A DNA stretch of 64,000 nt from contig JBDPYZ010000013.1 in NCBI GenBank assembly GCA_047291315.1, positions 1 through 64,000 on the forward strand. Direction: 5' to 3'. Within the stretch, counting starts at the first letter, position 1; every line of letters starts with the position of its first letter. Origin of the DNA: Arsenophonus fragariae. Its GTDB lineage: Bacteria; Pseudomonadota; Gammaproteobacteria; Enterobacterales; Enterobacteriaceae. Position numbers and translations under genes: made by a program. Of the stretch, positions 47,391-56,896 are shown one piece after another. The notes under the pieces are model-generated. The model worked only from the letters and a program-made list of their open reading frames with translations, was not told the DNA's origin and did no database searches.

Positions 47391-47800
47391 CTAAGATATA
47401 TGAGAAATTTCGTCAGTAGAAAAAACAATATTTAAATTTTTTATTTTGTTAGGATATACATTTGTAAATTCTAACAAAATAATATCCTTGTTACGATAGC
47501 CAGACATAACGGGAAAGAAGAAGATGTATTTATTGGGTTCTTTTTTTTATTTGGTTCGTATAACCCTCTGAGAATGCCAATGTAAACTTTCTTGGAAGAG
47601 AGGTTTATCAATACTGGGTGTTTAGGTGTTGACTCCAAGGCATCAAGTAACATGCTGTCAATAGTACTATTTGATAATGTTTTTCTCAGTACTCTTGCAT
47701 TTTTAGCTTGGCATATTTTATAGTTTTTTATCCGAATAATAAAAACGTATATCCAGGAAAATAAAATAGATGCAACTGATAATAATGTTAACAATGCATA
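47391..47800 (-). pseudogene. Membrane-anchored protein remnant
   Basis: The frame starts with a TTG and a membrane helix (LLTLLSVASILFSWIYVFI), then has ARVLRKTLSNSTIDSML and PVLINLSSKKVYIGILRGL. A frameshift in a T/A-rich run near 47540 is followed by IFFFPVMSGYRNKDIILLEF and TNVYPNKIKN. The pattern 'KVYIG...P..SGYRdKd...FT..Y' occurs in uncharacterised prophage-associated membrane proteins that I recall, but I cannot name a function. Confidence 0.5.
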
Positions 47801-48884
47801 GATATGATCATTTTTTCATTATCAGTTAGGGGGCTAATTTTTTGCAATCAGATCTATCAAATGGAAAATTTGGCAAAAAGAATTTAATTAATACGGCAAT
47901 TATCATGATGAAAAAAAGGCAAAAAGTACCATAATTAACTACTTTTTGTATAAAAATTTATACTATTATTTGGTCAATGTAATAAAAATGATTAATGTAA
48001 AAAAAGTGGATAAAATGAAAAAAATTATTAATCATATTTATAATTTTTAGTTACTTTACTCGCTGATAATAGGCAAACTTGGCCTGTTACGTTTGTTAAT
48101 GCTAACTGTGTATCGCGGTCGATGAATTTATTCCGATGAATGTTTATTTTTATTTTCTATTCGATTGTCAGGTTGGTAAATTTATTAGATTTAGCAACGG
48201 TGTTATTATAAATCTTTTTTAGCGCTTAATTTTTCATTTAGCCGTTAGTAGCGCTATGGTGGTTGTATAGTTGATCTATTCTTTAGCGTTTTTTAATCAT
48301 GATATGATGGGTAGTTTGGCTAAATGTTGAATAAATAATTTGCCTATGGTGATTAGTTGAGCGGCTTGATTAAGGAGGTTACCGAAAAGGGAGGTAAATT
48401 ATTTTCCATAACCATTTTTCATTTGTTGTTTGTTATTAGGCCAGCTCCATTGAATTTTTTGTAATTTAGGGTATTAAGCTGTGATGGATATCATACTAAT
48501 TAATTTTCAGAGCAATATTCGAGAAAATTTGTGTTATGTTTCTTTACTCACAGTAATTGAGGGGCTTTATGTTTTAATTATTTGTTTTATATCATTATTT
48601 TTCCTGTGTGTTTTGGCCAGCTTGGCTGGCTTTTTTTTACTTTCTGTCCTGTAATCGTTGCTGTTCATTCATGACAATCTGCCAATTCGTCTCATCTTTT
48701 ACGTTCTACATGATTATCTATCATCAAAAACTCATCGATAGAGCGTACTAAATACTTTCTTTTAAAAACTAATTTTTTTGTTTTGTACATTTGCATAGGC
48801 ATCAGTATGAAACTGAGTAATAAATCCATTCAAATGCTGTAATGTGATTTCGTTGAGCTGGATATCTTTAAAAAATTTTTACTA
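47801..48884. other. Decayed stretch with one terminator
   Basis: No intact gene is visible. On the minus strand near 48670-48880 fragments such as LNEITLQHLNGFITQFHTD and RSIDEFLMIDNHVERKR look protein-derived but unassignable. A terminator at 48616-48638 is listed separately. Confidence 0.35.
48616..48638 (+). terminator. Rho-independent terminator
   Basis: GCCAGC-TTG-GCTGGC with a perfect 6-bp stem followed by eight T residues. No intact upstream gene is left for it. A related hairpin (GCCAAC...GTTGGC-ATTTTTTT) occurs near 22054-22080, beside the helicase remnant of the other prophage piece. Confidence 0.75.
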
Positions 48885-50460
48885 TTGAAATCCAAACATT
48901 TCACCGGCAGCATATTCATTTACCGAAAGATTTTCAGAACTTGAGCGTTAAAGAAATTATTAACGGAAACCCGATTTATTACTCCGACGGTAAGCAATGT
49001 AATATTCCGATGTCAACTTGGTTAGATGTGCGTGTGGAGATGCGACCCAGTTCACTGTGGTATCAAGAACAACATTCAGTTAAATAAGATTAAATTATTT
49101 ATCGTTAAATTTAATCTTAATGAAATAATAAAATTCCCTTTGGGAAAATCAATCTAAATAAACTAGAATTAGTAAAATATTATATTAATTTATTTTAATG
49201 CAAAATAATATCATTCATTAAATAAAATTTAATATGTTTTTGTTGTTTGAATATAGGGGTACATTTTTAACAACGAACGGGAAAACATATTATCAGCGTG
49301 TGGGATGGCTTTGGTAAATTAAAAAAACTTGATATCGATCATTAGTGCAAGCTCTTATCGATATACGAAAGGAACTATTTATGGTAGCGGTAAAATCAGT
49401 CTATTATTCATATTAAAGTTAATATAATATTATCTAATTGGATTAGACGGTAAGCGTTTAATTATCCTTGAGGATGAATTGCTTAAATCGGTACATATTG
49501 TGCATTATCAGGAAGGTAAAAGATTAAATAGAAAGGGTGATAATTCTAATTATAATCCGTCGTGGATTTATACTGATGAAGACTTTTTACGCAGTATTCG
49601 AATCTACTTCTCAACATCTTGCGAACGCTGAAGTTGACACTAATGAAAATGAGCAATTAGTTAAGCTTTATTTTTATGCAATAGAACCTAATGAAGGTTT
49701 TAAAATTAGTGCAGGTATTGATATTCCAGGTGTAGGCGATTTTAATACCAGAGAATGGGTACGATTACCAAAAATGGGCCGCAAGTGAAAACTGGTTCAG
49801 TGTTTAAATATCCTCGTTTTTTCATATAAATGCTATTTAACCGATTGATTATAGTAAACCTGGAATATCAAAGTAAATTCAAATATCAAAGAAATTTCCA
49901 AGAAAATGAAAATATCTATAATGGAAAGTTTAAAGGATATTTGTTATTTTAATGGTGTTAGTAAACTAGAAATTATAAAAATTGAACCTAGCAAAGGTAC
50001 TAATCTTAAGGTAATTAATATTACAAGAGATAAAAAGCTAATTTAGATACTGTTAAATTTTACGATAACAATCTACCTGATATAGTCGTTTGGATGGGTG
50101 GTGAATCTTTTTCATCAAATTTTGTTTTTTGGGGAGATAAAGAGAATAGTAGTTTTGATTTAATGCAGGGTAGCTGTATTTATGAAGTGGAAGATATTAC
50201 AAATGTTGTTTATAAGTATGAGTTAGATAAAATATGATAGTCGTCATAGAACCAGTTATTATCGTTCTGGTTTAGAAATTAACATTTTTCAATGTAATAT
50301 GCCGTTGATGAATGTTGGAAAATATAATTGGTATAATCAAAAAGAAAATACTATTTTGAAAGTTAATGTAATAGATTCGTATGGTACTGATGCAATTATC
50401 TCGATTGAATTTCATTATGCTGTTTCTTCAATAAATAATATAACTATTAATGTGAAATAA
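48885..50460 (+). pseudogene. Cluster of unrecognised decayed coding fragments
   Basis: Several plus-strand fragments look protein-like. 48885-49085 has FHRQHIHLPKDFQNLSVKEI and STWLDVRVEMRPSSLWYQEQ. 49440-49620 has DGKRLIILEDELLKSVHIVH. 49580-49788 has VDTNENEQLVKLYFYAIEPN, GIDIPGVGDFNTREWVRLP. 50050-50237 has DIVVWMGGESFSSNFVFWGD, and 50240-50460 has LEINIFQCNMPLMNVGKYNW. They are separated by frameshifts and stops. Aromatic, strand-rich composition suggests secreted beta-type proteins, but I recognise no family. They may be two or more unrelated genes. Confidence 0.4.
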
Positions 50461-50847
50461 TTTATAATGTACAGAATTAATATCCATATGTTAATGGATT
50501 AATATTATTTACTTTATAATAGATTAATTTATATTCTATTTTGATAATAATAATTACTTTACTTCATATTGTAAAAAAAAACTGTTTTTCATTTGCAAAA
50601 AATAACTTAATGAAGTAATAAATAGTATCAGTATTACTTTTAACCAATTTTTCATTATTCTTTTCCTCTTTATTTTTATACAAAACAAGCAAATAAATAT
50701 ATTAATAATAATTAGTTATCAAATGAATTTTTTTAAATGATTTTGTTAACATTACGAATAAGGTAAGATTAGTAGAGTTTTACGTTAATTTTTGTATATT
50801 TGAAATTTAAGTATTTTATAATTAGTGATAAATAACGATAAATTTGA

Positions 50848-50872
50848 AAACACCAGCTGCGGGTGTTTTTTG
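50848..50872 (+). terminator. Rho-independent terminator
   Basis: ACACC-AGCTGCG-GGTGT followed by a run of T residues interrupted once by G. It separates the unrecognised fragments from the phage packaging remnants. Confidence 0.6.
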
Positions 50873-50930
50873 TTTTATGAGAGAGGATTATGCTATAATT
50901 TTATAACAATACGTCTTAAGGATAGATACC

Positions 50931-51180
50931 ATGCCATGTAACCTCGCATCCCTCGCGCTTGCCGTAAACGCGACGGCGCTAAGACAACCACTGATCACAG
51001 TGGTTATTGTGAGGTATATTGAAATCAGGGATGGGAAAACCATAAGCAAGATAAAAGTCGTCACCAACGCGGTTATGGCACAACCTAGGATAAGTTACGT
51101 GCCCAGATATTAAAACGAGAGATAAATATCTCTATCAGGTCTGCTTAAAGGACAGTCTTGCTGGCCGTGTCATCGGAAGA
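50931..51180 (+). pseudogene. Phage HNH endonuclease, 5' remnant
   Basis: In shifted frames the sequence reads MPC..RIPRACRKRDG, SGYCE, GWENHKQDKSRHQRGYGTT, then DKLRAQILKRDKYLYQVCLK. This is the N-terminal half of the HNH endonucleases encoded beside phage terminase genes, in which a GYG-TTWDKLR motif precedes a C-x-x-C-L zinc knuckle. Here one Cys is Tyr, Trp is a stop, and the HNH half itself is lost. Confidence 0.65.
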
Positions 51181-51619
51181 AAACCGCTACCGAAAAAAGC
51201 CGATAAACCTAGGGGGGTAAAATCTCTACCCCCTTTTTCTTTTGAGGACAGCCGCTTTAAGTCTATTTTTACGTGTGCGAAATCAGGAATATTTTTTCGA
51301 TATTGTTTAACAATTTAGGAAAGGGCATGGCAACCGGTATTCGGTCATCATGGGACAGGCAGAAGCGAAATTTACCGGCTAAAAAACAGAATAACTTGAC
51401 TTGCATTGCGTCACCCGATATGTGAATGGGTAAAATGCAGTTAAGTTGTGGAAAACCTAAAGTCATATTTTAATTCAGCGTGGTACATTTGAACTTGAAG
51501 ATGCGCCTTTGTTGATCGTTTATTGTAATATCTTTGAATTAATGTTCCGGTCGGAAAAGGTTATTGCTGAACATGCGCTGCGCGATGTAGAAAGCGGGTG
51601 GTATCACCTGGCCTACTAA
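51180..51619 (+). pseudogene. Phage terminase small subunit (P27-type) remnant
   Basis: Fragments GRKPLPKKADKPRGVKSLPP at the start and GTFELEDAPLLIVYCNIFEL with EKVIAEHALRDVESGWYHLA at the end fit the order of P27-family small terminases, which recognise packaging sites. The middle is scrambled. It follows the HNH remnant directly, the normal phage order. A hairpin GGGGGTA...TACCCCC-TTTTT at 51213-51238 lies inside it. Confidence 0.5.
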
Positions 51620-51852
51620 TACTTATTTCAACTTTTTGCTTATTCATTTCATTCTCACATTAAATGCCTTTAATTAATTTAAAAGTTATCTTAATTGGTT
51701 ATAAATTTTGAAAATTGATTTATATGAAGTATTTATTGCAATCAAGTAATGAAAGAGCAGGAAAATAAGGAATGAATATGAGTCATTTTACCACTGGTAA
51801 ATTTCAGGAACAAAAAAACAATTATAACTGATTGGTTTTTTTTATTAAATTC

Positions 51853-51901
51853 TGGTCGGCATGAGAGGATTTAACCCCTGACTCCCAACACCTCATGATG
51901 G
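51853..51901 (-). repeat. 3' half of a tRNA-Pro gene: prophage attachment-site scar
   Basis: Read on the minus strand, the segment from the anticodon stem (CATGAGGTG) through the T arm (GGATTTAACCCCT region inverted) to GCCGACCA matches the 3' half of enterobacterial tRNA-Pro(GGG) with several mismatches. The 5' half is missing, so it is not a functional tRNA. It lies 125 bases beyond the 3' end of the integrase remnant at 52027-52651, the normal place of an att site created by integration into a tRNA gene. Confidence 0.65.
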
Positions 51902-51916
51902 CAATTAATTACTATG

Positions 51917-52009
51917 TAACTCATTGATATTTAATATATAAATAGTATTATGACTGTATAAGCAAACAGTGCATAAATTACAATATATACATTATATATC
52001 AATGAGTTA
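51917..52009. repeat. 14-bp inverted repeat between att scar and integrase
   Basis: TAACTCATTGATAT (51917-51930) and its exact inverse ATATCAATGAGTTA (51996-52009), 65 bases apart. Positions between core att and int suggest integrase arm-binding sites or a convergent terminator; this is inference. A near copy (AATCAATGAGTTAA) is at about 62152-62165. Confidence 0.6.
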
Positions 52010-52026
52010 AGTTGTTTTTTTTCCTG

Positions 52027-52651
52027 TCATAATGATGTCCCTCCGTTAGCTACTTCTATCCAATCTACATGGTTCTGAGGATGTATTTTTGTTGATTTTG
52101 CGTCACTATGTGCCATTCTTGTTTGAGGGTCTAATCCATTAACTTTAAACAAGTGTGCTGCTAATGTCCGAATTTCATGAAATGTTGATCTTTCAGCTAG
52201 TGTTAAATGTGCTGTTACCCCTATTTGATCTCTCAAGTTAGAAAATGCTTTACTTAAGTAATCAGGAGCTATTTGAGTTGGATGATGAATTTCACTACTT
52301 ATTTTATTTGGTCTTTTTGTTGGAAGTCTATGGACAACATACGGACTTATAGAATCTCGACTATTATCGATTTTACTATTCTTTTAAATAAATGTTCCAC
52401 ATGTTCAGAAAATGGTAGCCCCTCGCCAAATTTACCACCTGATTCTTGGATTAAAAATTTATAGATATATTTAATAATGGGCGCATTATATTGTTATATT
52501 CTCTAGCAATTGGAATAGGTAATGCTTTGTCATTCCGGATATTTTTCTTTTTTCCATTTACTAAAATTAATCTGTAAATATTTTTGGATTTATCGAAGAA
52601 AAGAGAATCAGGGAGATTACGATAGTCCCTTTTTCTTGGACGTGCCGCCAT
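52027..52651 (-). pseudogene. int: Lambda-family tyrosine integrase, internally deleted
   Basis: The N-terminus (52651-52451) reads MAARPRKRDYRNLPDSLFFD and DKALPIPIAREYN, an integrase arm-binding domain. The C-terminus (52300-52027) reads HPTQIAPDYLSKAFSNLRDQ, RSTFHEIRTLAAHLF and DWIEVANGGTSL, the catalytic box II with HEIR. About two thirds of the ~340-residue protein is missing and the nucleophile region TKIHPQNH has His where Tyr is expected. Distinct from the integrase at 20607 in its N-terminal domain. Confidence 0.75.
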
Positions 52652-52706
52652 TTTATGAATCTCCTATTAATTTATTGACATATGATGAGATAATAGAATT
52701 GGTTCC

Positions 52707-52916
52707 CTATCGTTCAGGTGAAACAACCCATACAAAACCATCAACGATCTTACCTTTGAGTTTTCCTACTTCAATCCATCGTTTAATTATTCTATTATCA
52801 GGTATTGAGCTTTCTTCAAATTCACGAGTCGTTATTATTAATAAGCATTTTTTAATGCTCTTTGTACTATACAAACTCACACTATTCTCAGACGTTTCAT
52901 TACACCACAAAATCAA
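52707..52916 (-). CDS. Excisionase-like protein
   Basis: A 69-residue frame whose second half, IITTREFEESSIPDNRIIKR, then WIEVGKLKGKIVDGFVWVV, has the winged-helix pattern of phage excisionases. It lies just upstream of the integrase remnant, as xis does at 20887-21126. The N-terminal part (ILWCNETSENSVSLY) comes from the shared prophage leader repeat, so the true start may be the internal residue near LLIITTREF. Probably nonfunctional without integrase. Confidence 0.6.
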   Translation of the reverse strand: MILWCNETSENSVSLYSTKSIKKCLLIITTREFEESSIPDNRIIKRWIEVGKLKGKIVDGFVWVVSPER

Positions 52917-52960
52917 TGACGAAGCACGAATGGTTATATTCTTTCTTGGTTAGGTTAGAG
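52871..52960. repeat. Prophage leader repeat, copy 2
   Basis: Matches 21143-21234, including the shared TCAATGACGAAGCACGAATGG core with one difference at its edge, and continues weakly with a CCGTTTGAT(A/G)C motif near 52990. It lies upstream of the second excisionase, as copy 1 lies upstream of the first. Confidence 0.75.
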
Positions 52961-53382
52961 TGAGGGTGGGTATTATAGATTGTGTGCTGTGCCGTTTGAT
53001 ACTTTTTGATTAGTCATTTTATTTAACTGTTATCCTTTTTATTTCATTCGAAAAACTATTTAATATGCCAAGATCTAAATGAATTGAACTGGCGATATTG
53101 TTATTTATTTTGTCTATAATTTTTACATGGATGTGTCTGTTTAAATAAAAATAAACTTAAAATTTTCCATTATTAATTTATGAAATACGATCTTTAATTA
53201 TGGTACCAACTAGTAAATTAAAATAGTACAGCTAATATAGTAATAATATAAATTACTTTTGATCTAACAGTTTTTTGCAATAATTTATCATTTGTTAGAT
53301 CAGATTAAAAATAATCTATTTTAGAGAATGAAAAACAAAAATTTATTAGATTTTATTTTATAATTTTTTATTTTTTTCCAGG
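52961..53382. other. Non-coding gap with a 10-bp inverted repeat
   Basis: No gene is visible. TGATCTAACA (53260-53269) and TGTTAGATCA (53293-53302) form a perfect inverted repeat with a 23-base loop. It has no T-tract, so it may be an operator or the trace of a mobile element end rather than a terminator. Confidence 0.45.
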
Positions 53383-53560
53383 GAAATTCACCACCATCCG
53401 GTTATGGGTATCCTGGTTAAGTACCTTTTCTCCATCATTTTGCTTCCCAAATAGCATTATTCCATTTTACTCGTTCTCCACTTTGATAGGCAGTATCGTT
53501 CATTCATTCCACGGTATTTAGACATATATCATTTTCTTGATGTATATAAATTTCTTCATT
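53383..53560 (-). pseudogene. Chitin-binding (CBM5/12-like) C-terminal fragment
   Basis: The minus strand reads VEWMNDTAYQSGERVKWNNA, IWEAKQNDGEKVLNQDTH and ends VVNFPG. The pattern 'W...taYqsGerVkwnnaiWeAk' is that of carbohydrate-binding modules found at the ends of chitinases and related secreted proteins. A stop splits it and no catalytic domain is seen upstream. Role inferred only from the motif. Confidence 0.5.
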
Positions 53561-54126
53561 AGTTTTTAAAAAGGTTAAGTATCTTCACTTTATGTGTATA
53601 TAAAATAAATGATATTTTTTATTTTTTACCGAACGAATTAATTTTTATTAAAAAAAAGTAATGTTATAACTAATACTATTCTTCATTATTTAATATATTA
53701 TTTAAGTATTTATGCTTTATTTTTATGTGGTTAATAAAAAATGCATAATGCAGTGAAATTATATTTTTAATAAATTTATTTTTTTGACATGAAGTTTTTT
53801 GTTTATTTAATTAACATTCTGATCTTTATTCCTTTTATAGCACATAATGTTATGTTGATTGTAAATAGAAATTTCTGAGTGGGGGCGATTAAATTAAAAT
53901 TTATGAAATAAATATAAGATTATTTAAAGACAAGATTGATAATAAATACAATTTAATTACCTTAATAAAATAATAACTGGCTAGTTAGCATTATTTCTGC
54001 GATGAAAGAAAATTGGTATATATTTTCAGTCTATATTGTATTTGCTAATTTAATGGCTTTTAGTTTTAAACGTGGGTTGCAATTAGATAATTAGAATGAT
54101 TTTCATAATAGAGGAGTAGATGGGGG
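53561..54126. other. AT-rich non-coding stretch
   Basis: Extremely AT-rich, no open frame with family resemblance and no clear repeats. Confidence 0.4.
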
Positions 54127-54617
54127 TTATGTCGAAACATAAAAAATTTCGCGGTTATCAGCTATAAAAGGTGTCAGTCATAAATTTAGTGATGAATGGT
54201 TGCTCTTAAGGCCGAAGCATTTGAGCGTTTTTTTGGTATGCCTGGTTTTTTAGTTGTGCAAACTGTTGTTGTGACTGTATGGGTCTACATTAACATAACT
54301 GGGATAACTAAATTTGATCCCTATCCATTTATTTTACTGAATTTAGCTTTTAGTCTATAGGTAGCATATGCTGCTCCGTTAATATTACTTGCTCAAACTT
54401 GTCAATCTTAACGAGATCAAGCACATGCGATTGCGCTGATGCTCAACATAGAGAATATTTAGCTGAAGCAATGGCGCAAAGGCAAGCTATTGCAGAATAT
54501 AATACTGAATAGTTATTTGTATTACTTTAACAAAATACAGAGTTAACCAAATTAACTAAAGAAATGGCCGAGTGCATTGAAAGTTAACTATTCAAGCAGA
54601 AAGCCGTACCCGAAATT
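54127..54617 (+). pseudogene. DUF1003 membrane protein, broken
   Basis: Shifted frames give MSKHKKFRGYQL, ALKAEAFERFFGMPGFLVVQ, TVVVTVWVYINITGITKFDP and YPFILLNLAFSL, then AYAAPLILLAQT, REYLAEAMAQRQAIAEYNTE and NTELTKLTKEMAE. This is the whole DUF1003 layout: two membrane helices around FDPYPFILLNL, then a cytoplasmic coiled coil. At least five stops or frameshifts are present. The family has no firm function. Confidence 0.75.
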
Positions 54618-54696
54618 AAAAATTATTTAGAATGATAGAAAACAATAGTCTTTTATCTAATAGGCTATTTGCTTAAGGTAAATAGAGCTTGTTTAG

Positions 54697-55512
54697 TTAA
54701 GTATATCTGGATCCTTTATGTAACGCATAAAGTGAAGATATAACTGGCACAGTGTAATAGAAAAGACGACGTTTTAGCCACTGAGTATCTTCTCTTTCTT
54801 TGGTACTAATTCGTCCTAACCGCCAAGTTTCTGGTTGGCAAGCTTTATTCATACGACGTTCCGTTGTATAGAGATAATTAAATCCGAGTTCTTTTGCAAT
54901 TTTTGCGTAGTCTCGAGTATAAAATCCTTTTGGCCAACATAAATGCTGACTGCAATAACCAAGTTGTTGAATAAGCATATTACGGCATTGTTCAATATCT
55001 GCAATTAATGCTGCATGACGTCTTTCAATATTAACTTCTAATTGATCCCAACGTAAATGTGAATGAGTGTGATTATGGAATTCGATTAATTCACTAGCTT
55101 GCATCTGTTCAATTTCTGACCATCTTAGCATAACATTATCAGCTTGGCCGTTACGGATCCTTGCCTCACATTCACGGTGTGAATATTCAATATTAGATAA
55201 TTTTCTAACTTGACCATTGCTAATATCTTTTGTAATCAGAAAGATACTAGCTTTAAGCTGCAATCGTTTTAACACAGGAAAAGCGTAAACCCAATTGTCT
55301 AAATAACCATCATCAAAAGTGATCATCACACTCTTTCGTGGAAAAGCTCTACCCTGATAAAATTGCTCTAATTCTTGAGTAGAAAGAGTTTTCCAGCCGC
55401 TATTAGCTAGCCATGTCATTTGTTGTGTGAAAGTTTTTGGTGATAAAGTGACTAATCCAGGAGACGGGCTAACATGATGGTACATAAGAATAGGGATAGT
55501 TGTTGTATTCAT
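54697..55512 (-). CDS. Polysaccharide deacetylase (NodB domain)
   Basis: A 271-residue carbohydrate esterase family 4-type protein. The metal/catalytic motif ITFDDGY gives Asp67-Asp68, and EFHNHTHSHL (His147-153) gives the second motif. Later LCWPKGFYTRDYAKIAKELG resembles motif 3 (W-P-x-G). No signal peptide is obvious, so it may act in the cytoplasm on a lipid-linked or core sugar. It lies 256 bases downstream of a glycosyltransferase on the same strand, and lpxL is 7 kb away. A role in LPS core or surface polysaccharide is inferred. Intact. Confidence 0.85.
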   Translation of the reverse strand: MNTTTIPILMYHHVSPSPGLVTLSPKTFTQQMTWLANSGWKTLSTQELEQFYQGRAFPRKSVMITFDDGYLDNWVYAFPVLKRLQLKASIFLITKDISNGQVRKLSNIEYSHRECEARIRNGQADNVMLRWSEIEQMQASELIEFHNHTHSHLRWDQLEVNIERRHAALIADIEQCRNMLIQQLGYCSQHLCWPKGFYTRDYAKIAKELGFNYLYTTERRMNKACQPETWRLGRISTKEREDTQWLKRRLFYYTVPVISSLYALHKGSRYT

Positions 55513-55768
55513 TATATTAATAGAGTAATAGTAATAGGCAGTTAACTATTTTTACTTAATTATTAGCGTAATGGCAAGTATTTAATATATTGCCTGAATG
55601 TTAATGTTATGTCATTAATTAATCAAATATTTATAAAAAAAGAGTGAACAATAGTAATTTGTGTTGTTATAAGACAAATACAATTAGTTAGCAGAATAAT
55701 TTAGTAGATTACCTATCAGTAATAGGATTTTTATTTAATCTATTAACACATGGCTTTAGCTAATTATT

Positions 55769-56896
55769 TTATCGTTCCTGATTGTCCTTATTAAGTGAAT
55801 TAATATCAGATACTTTGCTAATTTGTAATAAACGCAATAAGCATGACTCGATTGAAAATTTCTTGGTTACCTGAAGTTGTCCTCGTTGGGCCATTTCTTG
55901 ATATTTTTTAGGTTGTTGAAGAAAATCATCAATTGCGGCTATCCAATTGTTGATATCAGAAGGTGGCAGCAAGAGTCCATTACTTTTATTTTGGATGATA
56001 TCAGGTAATCCACCCACATTACTAGCAAAGACAGGTACAGCAAAGAAAAGTGATTCAACCGCGACCATACCAAATGCTTCCTTAGTAGAAGGAATTACGG
56101 TTAAGGACGCATATGAGTATACGGCAGAAGAAGGAAAAACAATGCCGGCGAGGAGCGTTTCAGATTCTAAATCATAGTCGATAATTTTTTTCTGTAATTT
56201 AGCCTTATAGGCGCCATCACCAATAATTAAATAACGAAATGAACGGCCTTGACGCTTTAGTTGGGCGAGAGCCGCTAAAATAATTTCATGTCCTTTTTCT
56301 TCTCTTAGCATACCGACCTGAATTATGATGGGGGGTGTTCCATGATTTATCCAAGTTAAAATATTATCAGCGATAGGTGTATGATTTTCGGCAACCATTT
56401 TAGAAAAATCAAATCCAGGATGAACAACCTTCACTTTTTGTGGCATACAACCACTTTGCAATAATGTTTCCCGCATTGGTTCGCTGGGTGCAATGACATA
56501 ATCGAATAAGTAATTCATACTGAAAGCTTTTATTCTACCTGGCAGGTAGGTTTTTTGTCGCAGTACACATGGTCGTTGTTTTTTAGCTAGAGTTTTTACA
56601 GCGATGGCAAGGTTATTCGCATCATGGCCACTTTGGCAAATGGCTAAAATTGTTTGCTGTTGGCGTAGTAGTTTGCGTAAACGTATGATTGACGTAGGAT
56701 GAGCACTATTAGCAAATGGGACATGATAGATAGGGATATTATTTTTTTTAGCTTCATGTGCAATTTGACTGTCGATATGGCAAGCTAAAGTTACGTTAAA
56801 GCCTCGATGCATTAGGCTTTTCATTTGTAGTAAAGCTTGAGCTTCTTGGCCACCAAAGTTCATCGAAGATTCGGTATAGATAATGAATGTATTCAT
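55769..56896 (-). CDS. Glycosyltransferase family 4
   Basis: A 375-residue GT-B fold enzyme. The N-terminal domain begins MNTFIIYTESSMNFGGQEAQ, with the donor-binding GGQE loop. The C-terminal domain has QVGMLREEKGHEIILAALAQ, YLIIGDGAYKAKLQ, and the EX7E motif in KEAFGMVAVESLFFAVPVFA, followed by NVGGLPDII. The sugar cannot be told from sequence. It is probably co-expressed with the downstream deacetylase and acts in surface glycan assembly. Intact, moderately AT-rich like the core genes. Confidence 0.88.
   Translation of the reverse strand: MNTFIIYTESSMNFGGQEAQALLQMKSLMHRGFNVTLACHIDSQIAHEAKKNNIPIYHVPFANSAHPTSIIRLRKLLRQQQTILAICQSGHDANNLAIAVKTLAKKQRPCVLRQKTYLPGRIKAFSMNYLFDYVIAPSEPMRETLLQSGCMPQKVKVVHPGFDFSKMVAENHTPIADNILTWINHGTPPIIIQVGMLREEKGHEIILAALAQLKRQGRSFRYLIIGDGAYKAKLQKKIIDYDLESETLLAGIVFPSSAVYSYASLTVIPSTKEAFGMVAVESLFFAVPVFASNVGGLPDIIQNKSNGLLLPPSDINNWIAAIDDFLQQPKKYQEMAQRGQLQVTKKFSIESCLLRLLQISKVSDINSLNKDNQER

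Noticed and set aside
51853..51901. Functional tRNA-Pro
   Set aside because: Only the 3' half is present and it carries several mismatches in the T arm and anticodon stem.
52273..52464. Plus-strand open frame
   Set aside because: It is antisense to the integrase remnant and has no independent support.
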